A stretch of DNA of 64,000 nucleotides. Source: Bog-113 sp965226755 (GTDB taxonomy: Bacteria; Acidobacteriota; Terriglobia; Bryobacterales; Bryobacteraceae). Below, one piece after another: positions 18,861 to 26,751 of the stretch. Position 1 is the stretch's first letter; every line of letters starts with the position of its first letter. The stretch covers positions 124,001 to 188,000 of the forward strand of contig CBDDDT010000006.1 in NCBI GenBank assembly GCA_965226755.1, given 5' to 3'. The notes beneath the pieces were generated by a model, which was given only the letters and a program-made list of their open reading frames with translations, was not told the origin of the DNA and searched no databases. The position numbers and the translations under genes were made by a program.

Positions 18861-19646
18861 ATGGACCCATACCGCGTGGCCCTGATTCTCGTCACTTTGA
18901 CCGTGTGTTTTGCGGTCGCGAGGCTTCTTGTGCTCCGAGTACCACGCGACCTCCCAGTACTTTTCTCCTTTCTGCTATATCAGCTTCTTCAATACTCGCT
19001 CGCAATCGTGCTACGGCCCGGCACGAAATCGTATGAATATTTCTATATAGTCGCGGAGCCGGTGAACTGGATCTTTTTCATCTTCGCGATCCGAGAGATG
19101 TACGACCGGGTCTTTGCCGAATTCCCCGGGATCGCGAGCACCGCGAGAGCCGCCGTGAATATATCGCTTGGATGCGCCCTGGGGATCAGTTTTGTGATGG
19201 TTTATCTCACGCCGGCCAACCCTTTGGACGCGGCCTATACTTACGTCGTTTTTTGGGAAAAGTGCATGTGCTTCGCCCTGGCGGCCTTCATCGTGTTTAT
19301 GATCTTCGTTCTCTCGCGCTACCCGCTCAAGGTGCGGAGGAACGAAGTGGTGAGCATCTCCCTGTTCGCCTTGCTGTTCGTGGGCAATTTTCTTACGCTT
19401 CAGATTCCTTGGGCCGACCGGCCAAACCTGATGAAAGTCCGCAACTACCTCCTGGTCGGGTTGAGCGGACTGTGCTATTTGGCGTGGGGTGTGCTGGTTC
19501 GAAAGCCGAGTCCAGCGACCGTTCAGGTTCGCACGAATCTCGATGACTTCGAGGAAAGACGGCTTCTCGACCAGCTTGCCGTCATCAACCGTGCCTTAAT
19601 TCGCCCGTCAGCAGATAACCGGACGAGAGCGCCCGGAAATCTGTGA
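18861..19646 (+). CDS. Integral membrane protein of unknown function, 261 residues
   Basis: The sequence has about seven hydrophobic segments, starting at the N-terminus (residues 4-24) and ending near residue 212. A hydrophilic cytoplasmic-looking tail of about 45 residues follows, rich in Arg, Asp and Leu. No enzyme motif is visible. It is an acidobacterial-style orphan membrane protein. It follows the repeat-peptide gene on the same strand with a 112-base gap, in which a possible -10 (TAAACT) precedes the start. I infer no function. Confidence 0.65.
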   Translation: MDPYRVALILVTLTVCFAVARLLVLRVPRDLPVLFSFLLYQLLQYSLAIVLRPGTKSYEYFYIVAEPVNWIFFIFAIREMYDRVFAEFPGIASTARAAVNISLGCALGISFVMVYLTPANPLDAAYTYVVFWEKCMCFALAAFIVFMIFVLSRYPLKVRRNEVVSISLFALLFVGNFLTLQIPWADRPNLMKVRNYLLVGLSGLCYLAWGVLVRKPSPATVQVRTNLDDFEERRLLDQLAVINRALIRPSADNRTRAPGNL

Positions 19647-19663
19647 TCTTTAGGAAATCCCTA

Positions 19664-19692
19664 TTGCAATTGCCAGAAAACGCCGATATGCT
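19664..19692 (+). promoter_or_regulatory. Candidate sigma70-type promoter of the gene at 19725
   Basis: TTGCAA (19664-19669) and TATGCT (19687-19692) are separated by 17 bases, 32 bases before the downstream ATG. Confidence 0.42.
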
Positions 19693-19724
19693 TCATTCAG
19701 GTGGCTTGAGGATTTCTTATTAAA

Positions 19725-20240
19725 ATGATGATTGCCGCGCTTTTGATCGTGCTTCTTTTCGCTTTTTTAGCAATTAGTCTTCGGCCGAGGAATTCGGTCG
19801 GTCCTGATGCCTCCGGCGAAGTCCTGGATGCTCTTACGCTCGCGTCCCGCTACCGTCCGATGTTGCGGCTCCTCGATGGCTCCGATTTCGACCTTTTGAA
19901 TGATGCCGACGATCCGAAGCTCATGCGCCGGATCCGATCGCAGCGTCGCGCAATCTTCCGCAGCTACCTCCGCGGGCTTCGGCGCGACCACGCGCGGCTT
20001 TGCGCCCAAGTGCGAAACATCATCGTCAATTCCGCAACCGACAGAAAAGACTTGGCCTCTGCCCTTTACCGCAAAGAGCTGACGTTCCAGGCCCTGATGT
20101 TCAGCGTGAACCTCCGCTTGATGCTCCATTCCGCCGGATTGGGAAGCGTAACCGCGGCTCCGCTCATGAATTGTTTCGAGCAGGTTCGGCGTCAGGCCGA
20201 AATGCTTTCGGGCTCCTCAGCAGTCGCCCTGACCGCATAG
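19725..20240 (+). CDS. Single-pass membrane-anchored hypothetical protein, 171 residues
   Basis: An N-terminal hydrophobic segment (about residues 3-19) is followed by a charged, helical cytoplasmic or periplasmic domain with many Arg and Leu (for example RRIRSQRRAIFRSYLRGLRR). I recognise no family. The start could be either of two adjacent ATG codons (19725 or 19728). A GAGG lies 13 bases upstream, somewhat far. It has its own candidate promoter, so it need not share a transcript with the membrane gene upstream. Confidence 0.6.
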   Translation: MMIAALLIVLLFAFLAISLRPRNSVGPDASGEVLDALTLASRYRPMLRLLDGSDFDLLNDADDPKLMRRIRSQRRAIFRSYLRGLRRDHARLCAQVRNIIVNSATDRKDLASALYRKELTFQALMFSVNLRLMLHSAGLGSVTAAPLMNCFEQVRRQAEMLSGSSAVALTA

Positions 20241-20261
20241 CGTACCTGGGCTCCGATTTTC

Positions 20262-21050
20262 CTAGAGATTCTTCAGCAGCTGTTTGGCCTCGGCGTAACC
20301 CGGAAATTCCTTTTCCGCGATCTTGAACGCCTTCGTATGAACGCACCTTCGTGAGCCGGAATGGTCCACTGGGAAGCGCAGGTGAAGCATCTCGTGGAAC
20401 ATCACATACTCGAGCGCTAAGCTCGGGATCTGGTGCTGATCAAAAATGCGGCTGATCACGATCGCGTTATGTGACGGGTCGTAGTGACCCAACCGCGTTC
20501 TTGAACGGCGCAGGCTCCACCCCAAAACCGGACGCGCCATCAGTCCGTGGAAGTGGCTATGATTCAGCCGCTCAAACAGTTCCGCCAGATCGTGGAACTT
20601 TCCCTTCGCATCCAGATACAGCTTTCGCCCGCGCTCCTGGCGCGTCCGCTGCGCCCGCGCCCGCATATCCCGCCGGTTCAGAAACAGCCGATATCGCTCC
20701 GAATAAACGGGCGCTACTTTCTTTTTCAGCAACTTCGAAAGCAGAATAAACGCCAGCGACTCCAGTATGGGAGCAGGCGCGCCCTTCAGAAGATCCGTGA
20801 TACGGACACTTAATTGCCCCTCTTCGAGCCGTATAAAACTGTCCGCGTTCGCGAACTTTTCGAAGCAGACCTGCACGTCCGGCAGCGGCGACCGCGGTTT
20901 CAGAACGCGGTAGACTCGCTGATAGATCTGTTCGGCGGTTTCAAACAGAATCGCGCTGGGCCAGGCGCTGTCAGCCTGAACACCGGCTCGTACGTCAGGC
21001 GAAGTCAGTTGGAACCCGTCGCTCCTTTGCATTCGGTCCGAATTTAACAT
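20262..21050 (-). CDS. SprT-like zinc metallopeptidase
   Basis: This 262-residue protein has the zinc site HEMLH in the C-terminal third, followed by a third His region (HSGSRRCVHTKAF), and the fold context of SprT/YgjP-like proteins. The N-terminal half is basic and has several Arg/Lys-rich helices, possibly for nucleic acid binding. SprT-family peptidases include DNA-protein crosslink proteases, but many bacterial members are uncharacterised. The ATG at 21050 was chosen because any longer frame would overlap fabH; an ATG at 21032 is also possible. It is divergent from fabH, 30 bases apart. Confidence 0.8.
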   Translation of the reverse strand: MLNSDRMQRSDGFQLTSPDVRAGVQADSAWPSAILFETAEQIYQRVYRVLKPRSPLPDVQVCFEKFANADSFIRLEEGQLSVRITDLLKGAPAPILESLAFILLSKLLKKKVAPVYSERYRLFLNRRDMRARAQRTRQERGRKLYLDAKGKFHDLAELFERLNHSHFHGLMARPVLGWSLRRSRTRLGHYDPSHNAIVISRIFDQHQIPSLALEYVMFHEMLHLRFPVDHSGSRRCVHTKAFKIAEKEFPGYAEAKQLLKNL

Positions 21051-21080
21051 AATCAAGATGACTGCGCCTCCTCTCTCTTC

Positions 21081-22082
21081 ATGAAACTCTGCCAACCGAT
21101 CATCAGCGCCGTTGAGTGTTACGCTCCGCCTTACGTCCTCACCAATTTCGAACTCGAAAAGATCGTCAGCACAAACAATCAGTGGATTGTCGAAAGGACC
21201 GGCATCTCTGAGCGCCACATTGCGGCCCCGGACGTCGCGACCTCCGACATGGCCGTACTCGCCGCCCGCGGCGTGCTCGCCGAGCGCGGAATCGGGCCGG
21301 ACGATCTCGAGGTCATCATCGTGTGTACGGTGACCCCGGACATGTTCTTCCCATCCACCGCCTGTCTGGTGCAATCCCAACTGGGCGCGCACCGGGCGTG
21401 GGGATACGACCTGAGCGCCGCCTGTTCAGGATTCATGTACGGTCTCTCCTCGGCCGCGGCGCTAGTGAGATCCGGCTTGCATCGACGCGTGCTGGTGATC
21501 GGCGCCGATACGATGAGCCGCATTCTGGACTACCAGGACCGCGCCACCTGCATCCTGTTCGGCGACGCCGCCGGCGCCATGATCGTCGAAGCCGCCGAGG
21601 GCGATCAGGATCAGTTTGGTTTTCTCGATTTCATCGGCGAAGTAGATGGCGCGGGAGGTGAATTCCTCAAGATGCCGGCCGGCGGAAGCCGCTTGCCCAC
21701 TTCCGCGGCCACCGTCGAAGCCCGGCTCCACTACGTCAAGCAGGAAGGCCAGCAGGTCATGAAATACGCCGTCCGCAAGATGGTGGAACTGAGCGAGGAA
21801 CTGCTCAAGAGAAATGGGCTCACGTCCCGGGATGTCTCGCTCATGATTCCGCACCAAGCCAATAAACGCATCATCGACGCCACCGCGGAACGTTTGGGGC
21901 TGGAGCCCGCCCGCGTGGTGATCAACATCGGCGAGTACGGGAACACCACCGCCGCGACGCTTCCGCTCGCCACTCGCGCCGCCGTTCATGAGGGACGCCT
22001 GAAAAAGGGAGACCTGGTTCTCTTCGTGACCGTAGGCGCGGGCTATACGGCCGGCGCCGCGCTCTGGCGTTGGGCTTTTTAG
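21081..22082 (+). CDS. fabH: 3-oxoacyl-ACP synthase III
   Basis: FabH starts fatty-acid synthesis by condensing acetyl-CoA (or branched acyl-CoA) with malonyl-ACP. The 333-residue protein has the catalytic triad: Cys115 in DLSAACSG, His258 in IPHQAN and Asn288 in EYGNTTAAT. The Asn-containing GNTTAAT block and GAGYTAGAALWRW end match FabH rather than the HMG-CoA synthase branch. It stands alone, without plsX, fabD or acpP next to it. No clear ribosome-binding site precedes the ATG. Confidence 0.95.
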   Translation: MKLCQPIISAVECYAPPYVLTNFELEKIVSTNNQWIVERTGISERHIAAPDVATSDMAVLAARGVLAERGIGPDDLEVIIVCTVTPDMFFPSTACLVQSQLGAHRAWGYDLSAACSGFMYGLSSAAALVRSGLHRRVLVIGADTMSRILDYQDRATCILFGDAAGAMIVEAAEGDQDQFGFLDFIGEVDGAGGEFLKMPAGGSRLPTSAATVEARLHYVKQEGQQVMKYAVRKMVELSEELLKRNGLTSRDVSLMIPHQANKRIIDATAERLGLEPARVVINIGEYGNTTAATLPLATRAAVHEGRLKKGDLVLFVTVGAGYTAGAALWRWAF

Positions 22083-22091
22083 CAGCTCGCC

Positions 22092-24506
22092 TTAAAACGC
22101 CATATCGCTGCCGATCGGCGCGCCATCCGGCGGCGGCGCTGGTTTGCTCACGCGAATTTCCTTCGGATTCTTGGAGTAATAATCGATTTCGTGAGCGCCA
22201 TACCGAAGGTGCGCGGTCTGCAGCGCATCGTGCGAAGCGGCGGTGAGAGCCCACGCGCGGAGACCGTCCAGCTTGGCGAACGCAATTGCGCGCGCTTGCT
22301 CCGAAGCGCTCGCATCGGAAGCCAGCGCCATTAGACGGTAGAGAACCACATCGTCCACGGTCCGGCCGACTTCGGCCGCATATCCCTGCTTTCGAGGAGC
22401 CTTCCATGTCGCGTTCACCAGCCGGTCGATCACTTCATCCAGGCCGGGATTTGCCGCATTCCGTGCGTGGTGCTCCACCAGGCGCGTAGCTCGTTCCGGG
22501 TGAAGCAGCAGTCCCGCCGTCAGATCCGCGGCCGCCTCTACGGCCGCCAAAGGATCGAACGTCAGGCCGGTCCGGCCATGGAAATCCTCGCGCGTTCGCG
22601 TAAACCCATGGGCCGGCGGCGGAATCAAATTCAAGATCCGCTCGGGAATGGCGAGCGCCTCTGGATCCAGAGTTCGCAAAAGCGCGGCGAGCGCGCGTCT
22701 TTGTTCCTCCGGCGCCACCGCTTGGGCCACCTTCTGCCCATCCCCTCGCAACGCATACGTATAGTCGAGCCCGCCCACCACCTTCGACGCCGCCTCGGTC
22801 TGGTAACGGTGCAGCAGGTAAATGGGAACGAAAACATCTTCGATCGAACTCATCGGGTCGCCCGGCCGAATCCTCCGCTCATCGAACTTTGCGATGGCCG
22901 CCGCGCGAACGTCCAGCACACGATTCAGTTCGGTCACCGCATTCGCTCCGGAATCCCAGAGATGATTGGCCGGATGCGCGCTCCCCATCGGACGCGCATC
23001 CTCGTCGCTCAAGAAAATCAGCCCGCTTTTCGCGGCGTCCTCAAGAATGGCGTTCAACCGCGGCTTGGCTTCCGCGCCGGCCGGAAACTCGCGATACCCG
23101 TAGTCGATCGCCACTTTATCCCAATCGCCGATGCCCGTCGCATAGGCGCCGGAAAGATCGATGTCGCCCGCAGGGGTCAGGCTGACCACGGGCGGCGGAT
23201 AGTCCATCACGGAAGCGCGGTCATGTGTGCTGGCGATGTAATTATGCGCCAGGCCGAGCGTGTGGCCGATTTCGTGGGCCGCCAGTTGACGCAGCCGGGC
23301 CAGCGCCATTTGAATCATCTGCGGATTCTCTGGCTTGCCTGCCTCATAATCGGCCGTGAGCCCTTGCGCGATCAGGTAATCCTGGCGCACGCGGAGCGAT
23401 CCCAGCGTCACCTGCCCTTTGATGATTTCCCCCGTGCGCGGATCGATAATCCCGCCCCCGTAAGACCATCCCCGCGTGGAACGGTGCACCCACTGAACGA
23501 TGTTGTAGCGCACATCCATCGGATCCGCCTCGGCGGGAAGCATGACCAGCCGAAATGCGTTGCGAAACCCCGCGGCCTCAAAGGCCTGGTTCCACCAGTT
23601 CCCGCCTTCGAGCAAGGCCGAACGAATCGGCTCGGGCGTGCCGGGATCAAGGTAGTAAATAATCGGTTGAACCGGCTCGCTGACGGCCGCGCTCGGGTCC
23701 TTCTTGACCAGCCGGTGGCGTGCGATGAAACGCTTCTGAATCGGCTGCTCGATAGGCGTTGAAAAATCCATGTATTCAATGTCGAAATAACCCGCTCGCG
23801 GATCGAACTCGCGCGGGCGGAAGTTGCCGTCTGGAAGTTCCACGAAGGAGTAGTGTTCGCGCACGGTGATCGCCTCCGGGTTGGGCACGACGGCCCGAAC
23901 CCATTCGCCGGGCTGATCTCCCACAAACGTCAGCGTGCTCTCCACCTCGGTGTTCTTTGGGAAATTTTTCGTGCGCGGCAGAAAGAGAGCGCTGCGGCTC
24001 GCGTCCAGGTGATACTTGCCCTGCGACTCGTGCTCCAGCGTCTCCGGAATGCGGTGCGCATCCTCCAGGAAGAACGCCGTCGCATCCACCAAAACCCGGT
24101 TTCCTTCCTCGGCTTCCACCGTAAAGCCTTGCAGCACGGATCGCGCGAAGGCCTGCTCCACCGAGGCCCGTTCGGCGGGATTCGCCGAAGTCGCGCGAAA
24201 TCCATAGTTCTGCTGGATGAGCAGAACCTTAGGACCGCTGCGCTCGAACTTCACGATCCGCGTTTCCCCAAGCTGCCCGCGATCCAGCCCGATGTCGTTC
24301 GATCCCACGCCGGCGGGAAGAGAGTCCTGGTAGAGAAACTCCTGATCCCATTGGCCGATCTCGAGATAAAGCTTCCCTGCCCGCTCATCCAGGTAAAGAG
24401 GAAACAAGCCGGGCATCTTCTTGAAGAGCGCCGTCCGGGATTGGATCGTCGGCGTCTGGCCCGCGGCCATCGCCGCATACAGCAGGGCCAAGGTGAGTAA
24501 GCGCAT
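22092..24506 (-). CDS. Secreted zinc-dependent metalloprotease (DUF5117/DUF4953-like)
   Basis: This 804-residue protein starts with a signal peptide (MRLLTLALLYAAMAAGQ) and has the metzincin-type zinc site HEIGHTLGLAH at residues 411-421. The surrounding sequence pattern (GQWDQEFLYQ near the N-terminus, YYLDPGTP and RYNIVQWVHR before the zinc site, SVMDYP after it) fits the large metallopeptidases annotated with DUF5117 and DUF4953 in Acidobacteria and Bacteroidetes. It is probably a periplasmic or exported peptidase. It is convergent with fabH (9 bases) and divergent from the GH27 gene, with only 42 bases between starts. Confidence 0.85.
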   Translation of the reverse strand: MRLLTLALLYAAMAAGQTPTIQSRTALFKKMPGLFPLYLDERAGKLYLEIGQWDQEFLYQDSLPAGVGSNDIGLDRGQLGETRIVKFERSGPKVLLIQQNYGFRATSANPAERASVEQAFARSVLQGFTVEAEEGNRVLVDATAFFLEDAHRIPETLEHESQGKYHLDASRSALFLPRTKNFPKNTEVESTLTFVGDQPGEWVRAVVPNPEAITVREHYSFVELPDGNFRPREFDPRAGYFDIEYMDFSTPIEQPIQKRFIARHRLVKKDPSAAVSEPVQPIIYYLDPGTPEPIRSALLEGGNWWNQAFEAAGFRNAFRLVMLPAEADPMDVRYNIVQWVHRSTRGWSYGGGIIDPRTGEIIKGQVTLGSLRVRQDYLIAQGLTADYEAGKPENPQMIQMALARLRQLAAHEIGHTLGLAHNYIASTHDRASVMDYPPPVVSLTPAGDIDLSGAYATGIGDWDKVAIDYGYREFPAGAEAKPRLNAILEDAAKSGLIFLSDEDARPMGSAHPANHLWDSGANAVTELNRVLDVRAAAIAKFDERRIRPGDPMSSIEDVFVPIYLLHRYQTEAASKVVGGLDYTYALRGDGQKVAQAVAPEEQRRALAALLRTLDPEALAIPERILNLIPPPAHGFTRTREDFHGRTGLTFDPLAAVEAAADLTAGLLLHPERATRLVEHHARNAANPGLDEVIDRLVNATWKAPRKQGYAAEVGRTVDDVVLYRLMALASDASASEQARAIAFAKLDGLRAWALTAASHDALQTAHLRYGAHEIDYYSKNPKEIRVSKPAPPPDGAPIGSDMAF

Positions 24507-24548
24507 CAGAACAGGGTAACGCGCTATAATCGCGTGCGTCCGGCCTCC

Positions 24549-25787
24549 ATGCGAACTCGCTACCCTTTTTCCTCTTCCACCAGCATCTTGCTTCTCGGCG
24601 TGACCGCGCTGGGCCTCATCGCCGGCCAGGCGCCGTCCAATGCGCCTGCGACTCCGGCGAAAATCCCTCCGCCCGCTCTGAAAGACCTGGCGTGGAACCG
24701 GCTCGCCGGTAAGCCGCCCATGGGTTGGAACAGTTGGAATAAGTTCAACAGGGACATCGACGACAAGACAGTGCGCGAGATCGCCGACGCCATGGTCCGC
24801 ACCGGCATGCGGGACGCCGGTTATATTTACGTCAACATTGATGACACCTGGCAGGGCGATCGCGATGCACAGGGCCGCATCCACGCCAACCAGAGATTCC
24901 CGGACATGAAAGCGCTCGCCGCCTTCATTCATTCCAAGGGAATGCTGATCGGCATTTACTCGTCGCCCGGTCCCAAAACCTGCGCCGGGTTCGAAGGCAG
25001 CTACGGTCACGAAGAGCAGGACGCCCAAACCTATGCGGATTGGGGCATCGATTATCTGAAGTACGATTGGTGCGGTGCGAAGTCGGTCTACCAGGATTCC
25101 GAGATGCAAGCCGTTTATCAGAAGATGGGAGCGATCCTGCAGCTTCAGTTGCGCCCCATCGTGTACAGCCTTTGCCAGTACGGGCGCGCCGAAGTTTGGA
25201 AGTGGGGCGCCAAAGCCGGCGGCAATTTATGGCGCACCACCGGCGATATTCAAGACAACTGGAAATCGATGACAACTATCGGCTTCAAGCAGAATGATCT
25301 TGCTCCCTACGCCGGGCCGGGCCACTGGAATGATCCGGACATGCTCGAAATCGGCAACGGCGGCATGACCGATGGGGAATACCAGGTGCATATGTCCCTT
25401 TGGTCGATGCTGGCCGCCCCGCTGATGGCCGGAAATGATATTCGGCAAATGTCCAAACACACGCTGGATACTCTGGCCAACAAGGAAGTGATCGCGGTCG
25501 ATCGCGACCCGCTCGGCAAGCAGGGCACGCGCTTATCGAGCGCCGGCGACCAGGAAATCTGGACCAAGCCCTTGAGCAAAAATGCTGTCGCGGTGGCGCT
25601 CTTCAATCGCGGGGAAGAGCCCGCCCAAATGAGCGTCAAATGGTCAGACTTCGTCCCCGGGCACGGGCATCCCATCGTTCGGGATCTGTGGAAGCATGAA
25701 TTCGTGAAAGTCGCCAAGGACGACCAGACCTGGACCACGACCGTGCCCCGGCATGGCGTTGTGGTTCTGCGGATATCGCGCCTTTAA
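24549..25787 (+). CDS. Alpha-galactosidase, glycoside hydrolase family 27
   Basis: GH27 enzymes release terminal alpha-galactose with retention. This 412-residue exported enzyme has a signal peptide (about residues 1-26), then PPMGWNSWNKF, the substrate Asp pair in NIDDTW, the nucleophile Asp173 in YLKYDWC, and the acid/base Asp in the WNDPDML motif (DPD at 262-264). The C-terminal part forms the usual beta domain. The ATG at 24549 gives a clean signal peptide; GTG at 24534 is an alternative. A perfect TATAAT lies at 24525-24530, just upstream. With the metalloprotease it suggests use of plant or microbial polymers. Confidence 0.9.
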   Translation: MRTRYPFSSSTSILLLGVTALGLIAGQAPSNAPATPAKIPPPALKDLAWNRLAGKPPMGWNSWNKFNRDIDDKTVREIADAMVRTGMRDAGYIYVNIDDTWQGDRDAQGRIHANQRFPDMKALAAFIHSKGMLIGIYSSPGPKTCAGFEGSYGHEEQDAQTYADWGIDYLKYDWCGAKSVYQDSEMQAVYQKMGAILQLQLRPIVYSLCQYGRAEVWKWGAKAGGNLWRTTGDIQDNWKSMTTIGFKQNDLAPYAGPGHWNDPDMLEIGNGGMTDGEYQVHMSLWSMLAAPLMAGNDIRQMSKHTLDTLANKEVIAVDRDPLGKQGTRLSSAGDQEIWTKPLSKNAVAVALFNRGEEPAQMSVKWSDFVPGHGHPIVRDLWKHEFVKVAKDDQTWTTTVPRHGVVVLRISRL

Positions 25788-25839
25788 CCGCCGGCGGTTA
25801 CGGTAAAGTGGAGCTTCGCCGCAACCGTCAGGAGGTTGA

Positions 25840-26727
25840 TTGAACGATTATCTGCTCGCCGTATTGCTCGGCGTGATCGAGGGCTTAACGGAATTTCTGC
25901 CGGTCAGTTCCACCGCCCATCTGCGCATCGCGGAAGCGCTGCTCGGCATGGATCTGGGAAACGGCTACTGGAAGATGTTTTCCATCGTGATCCAGCTTGG
26001 CGCGATCCTGTGTCTCCCCATCTATTTCTGGCGCCGCCTTCTTGACTTCATCACCACCTTCCCGAAAGGCTCGCGCGGCAACGGAACGGTGCTGACCCAC
26101 CCGCTCACGCTCACTTTTTTGGCGTTCCTCTGCACCGCGGGTCCGGCGTATCTCCTCACGAAGTTGATCGGAAAGCACCTCGAAAACATCCGGCTAATGG
26201 CTGCCGCGCTCGTTATCGGCGGCGTCATCATGATCGTGATCGATCTGATTTACGCGTCGGGCAACGGGATTCGCCTCCTCACCGGCCGTATGACCGACCA
26301 CGTGGAGGAAATGCGCCCATGGCAGGCTGTGTGGATCGGATTGTGTCAGATCCTCTCCGCCGTCTTTCCCGGCACTTCGCGTTCGATGTCGACCATCGCC
26401 GCCGGCCAGATCGCGGGAATGACGCGCACCGCCGCGCTGGAATTCTCCTTCTTCCTTTCCATTCCCACCATGCTGGTCGCTACCGGTTACGACTTGGTGA
26501 AAACCTTGAAGGCCGGCAAAGGGCAGACCGCGGCGGATAACCTCGGCGCGGTTCACATGGATCCGCACGGGTGGGTGATCCTGTTCATCGGCGGCGCGGT
26601 TTCCTTTGTGGTCGCGCTTTTGGTGGTCGCCTGGTTTATGAATTGGGTCCGGAAGCGCGGCTTCGTTTCCTTCGGCGTGTACCGCATCGTGCTGGGAATC
26701 GCCGTCTGGTTCTGGCTCGGCCGCTGA
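25840..26727 (+). CDS. uppP: Undecaprenyl-diphosphatase
   Basis: UppP (BacA) dephosphorylates undecaprenyl diphosphate, recycling the lipid carrier for cell-wall synthesis and giving bacitracin resistance. The 295-residue polytopic protein has both family motifs, EGLTEFLPVSSTAH near the N-terminus and FPGTSRSMSTI in the second half. The TTG start is well supported by AGGAGG 4 bases upstream. An insertion of hydrophilic residues between helices (about residues 225-240) is not unusual. Confidence 0.95.
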   Translation: MNDYLLAVLLGVIEGLTEFLPVSSTAHLRIAEALLGMDLGNGYWKMFSIVIQLGAILCLPIYFWRRLLDFITTFPKGSRGNGTVLTHPLTLTFLAFLCTAGPAYLLTKLIGKHLENIRLMAAALVIGGVIMIVIDLIYASGNGIRLLTGRMTDHVEEMRPWQAVWIGLCQILSAVFPGTSRSMSTIAAGQIAGMTRTAALEFSFFLSIPTMLVATGYDLVKTLKAGKGQTAADNLGAVHMDPHGWVILFIGGAVSFVVALLVVAWFMNWVRKRGFVSFGVYRIVLGIAVWFWLGR

Positions 26728-26751
26728 TTCCCGCGCGCATTGCCATCCGCG

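Noticed and set aside
22067..22108. Inverted repeat between fabH and the metalloprotease gene
   Set aside because: A 6-bp match with a loop near 28 bases is expected by chance.
22467..23762. Long antisense frame inside the metalloprotease gene
   Set aside because: Composition is Arg/Gln/His-rich without motifs; the minus-strand gene has a clear zinc site and signal peptide.
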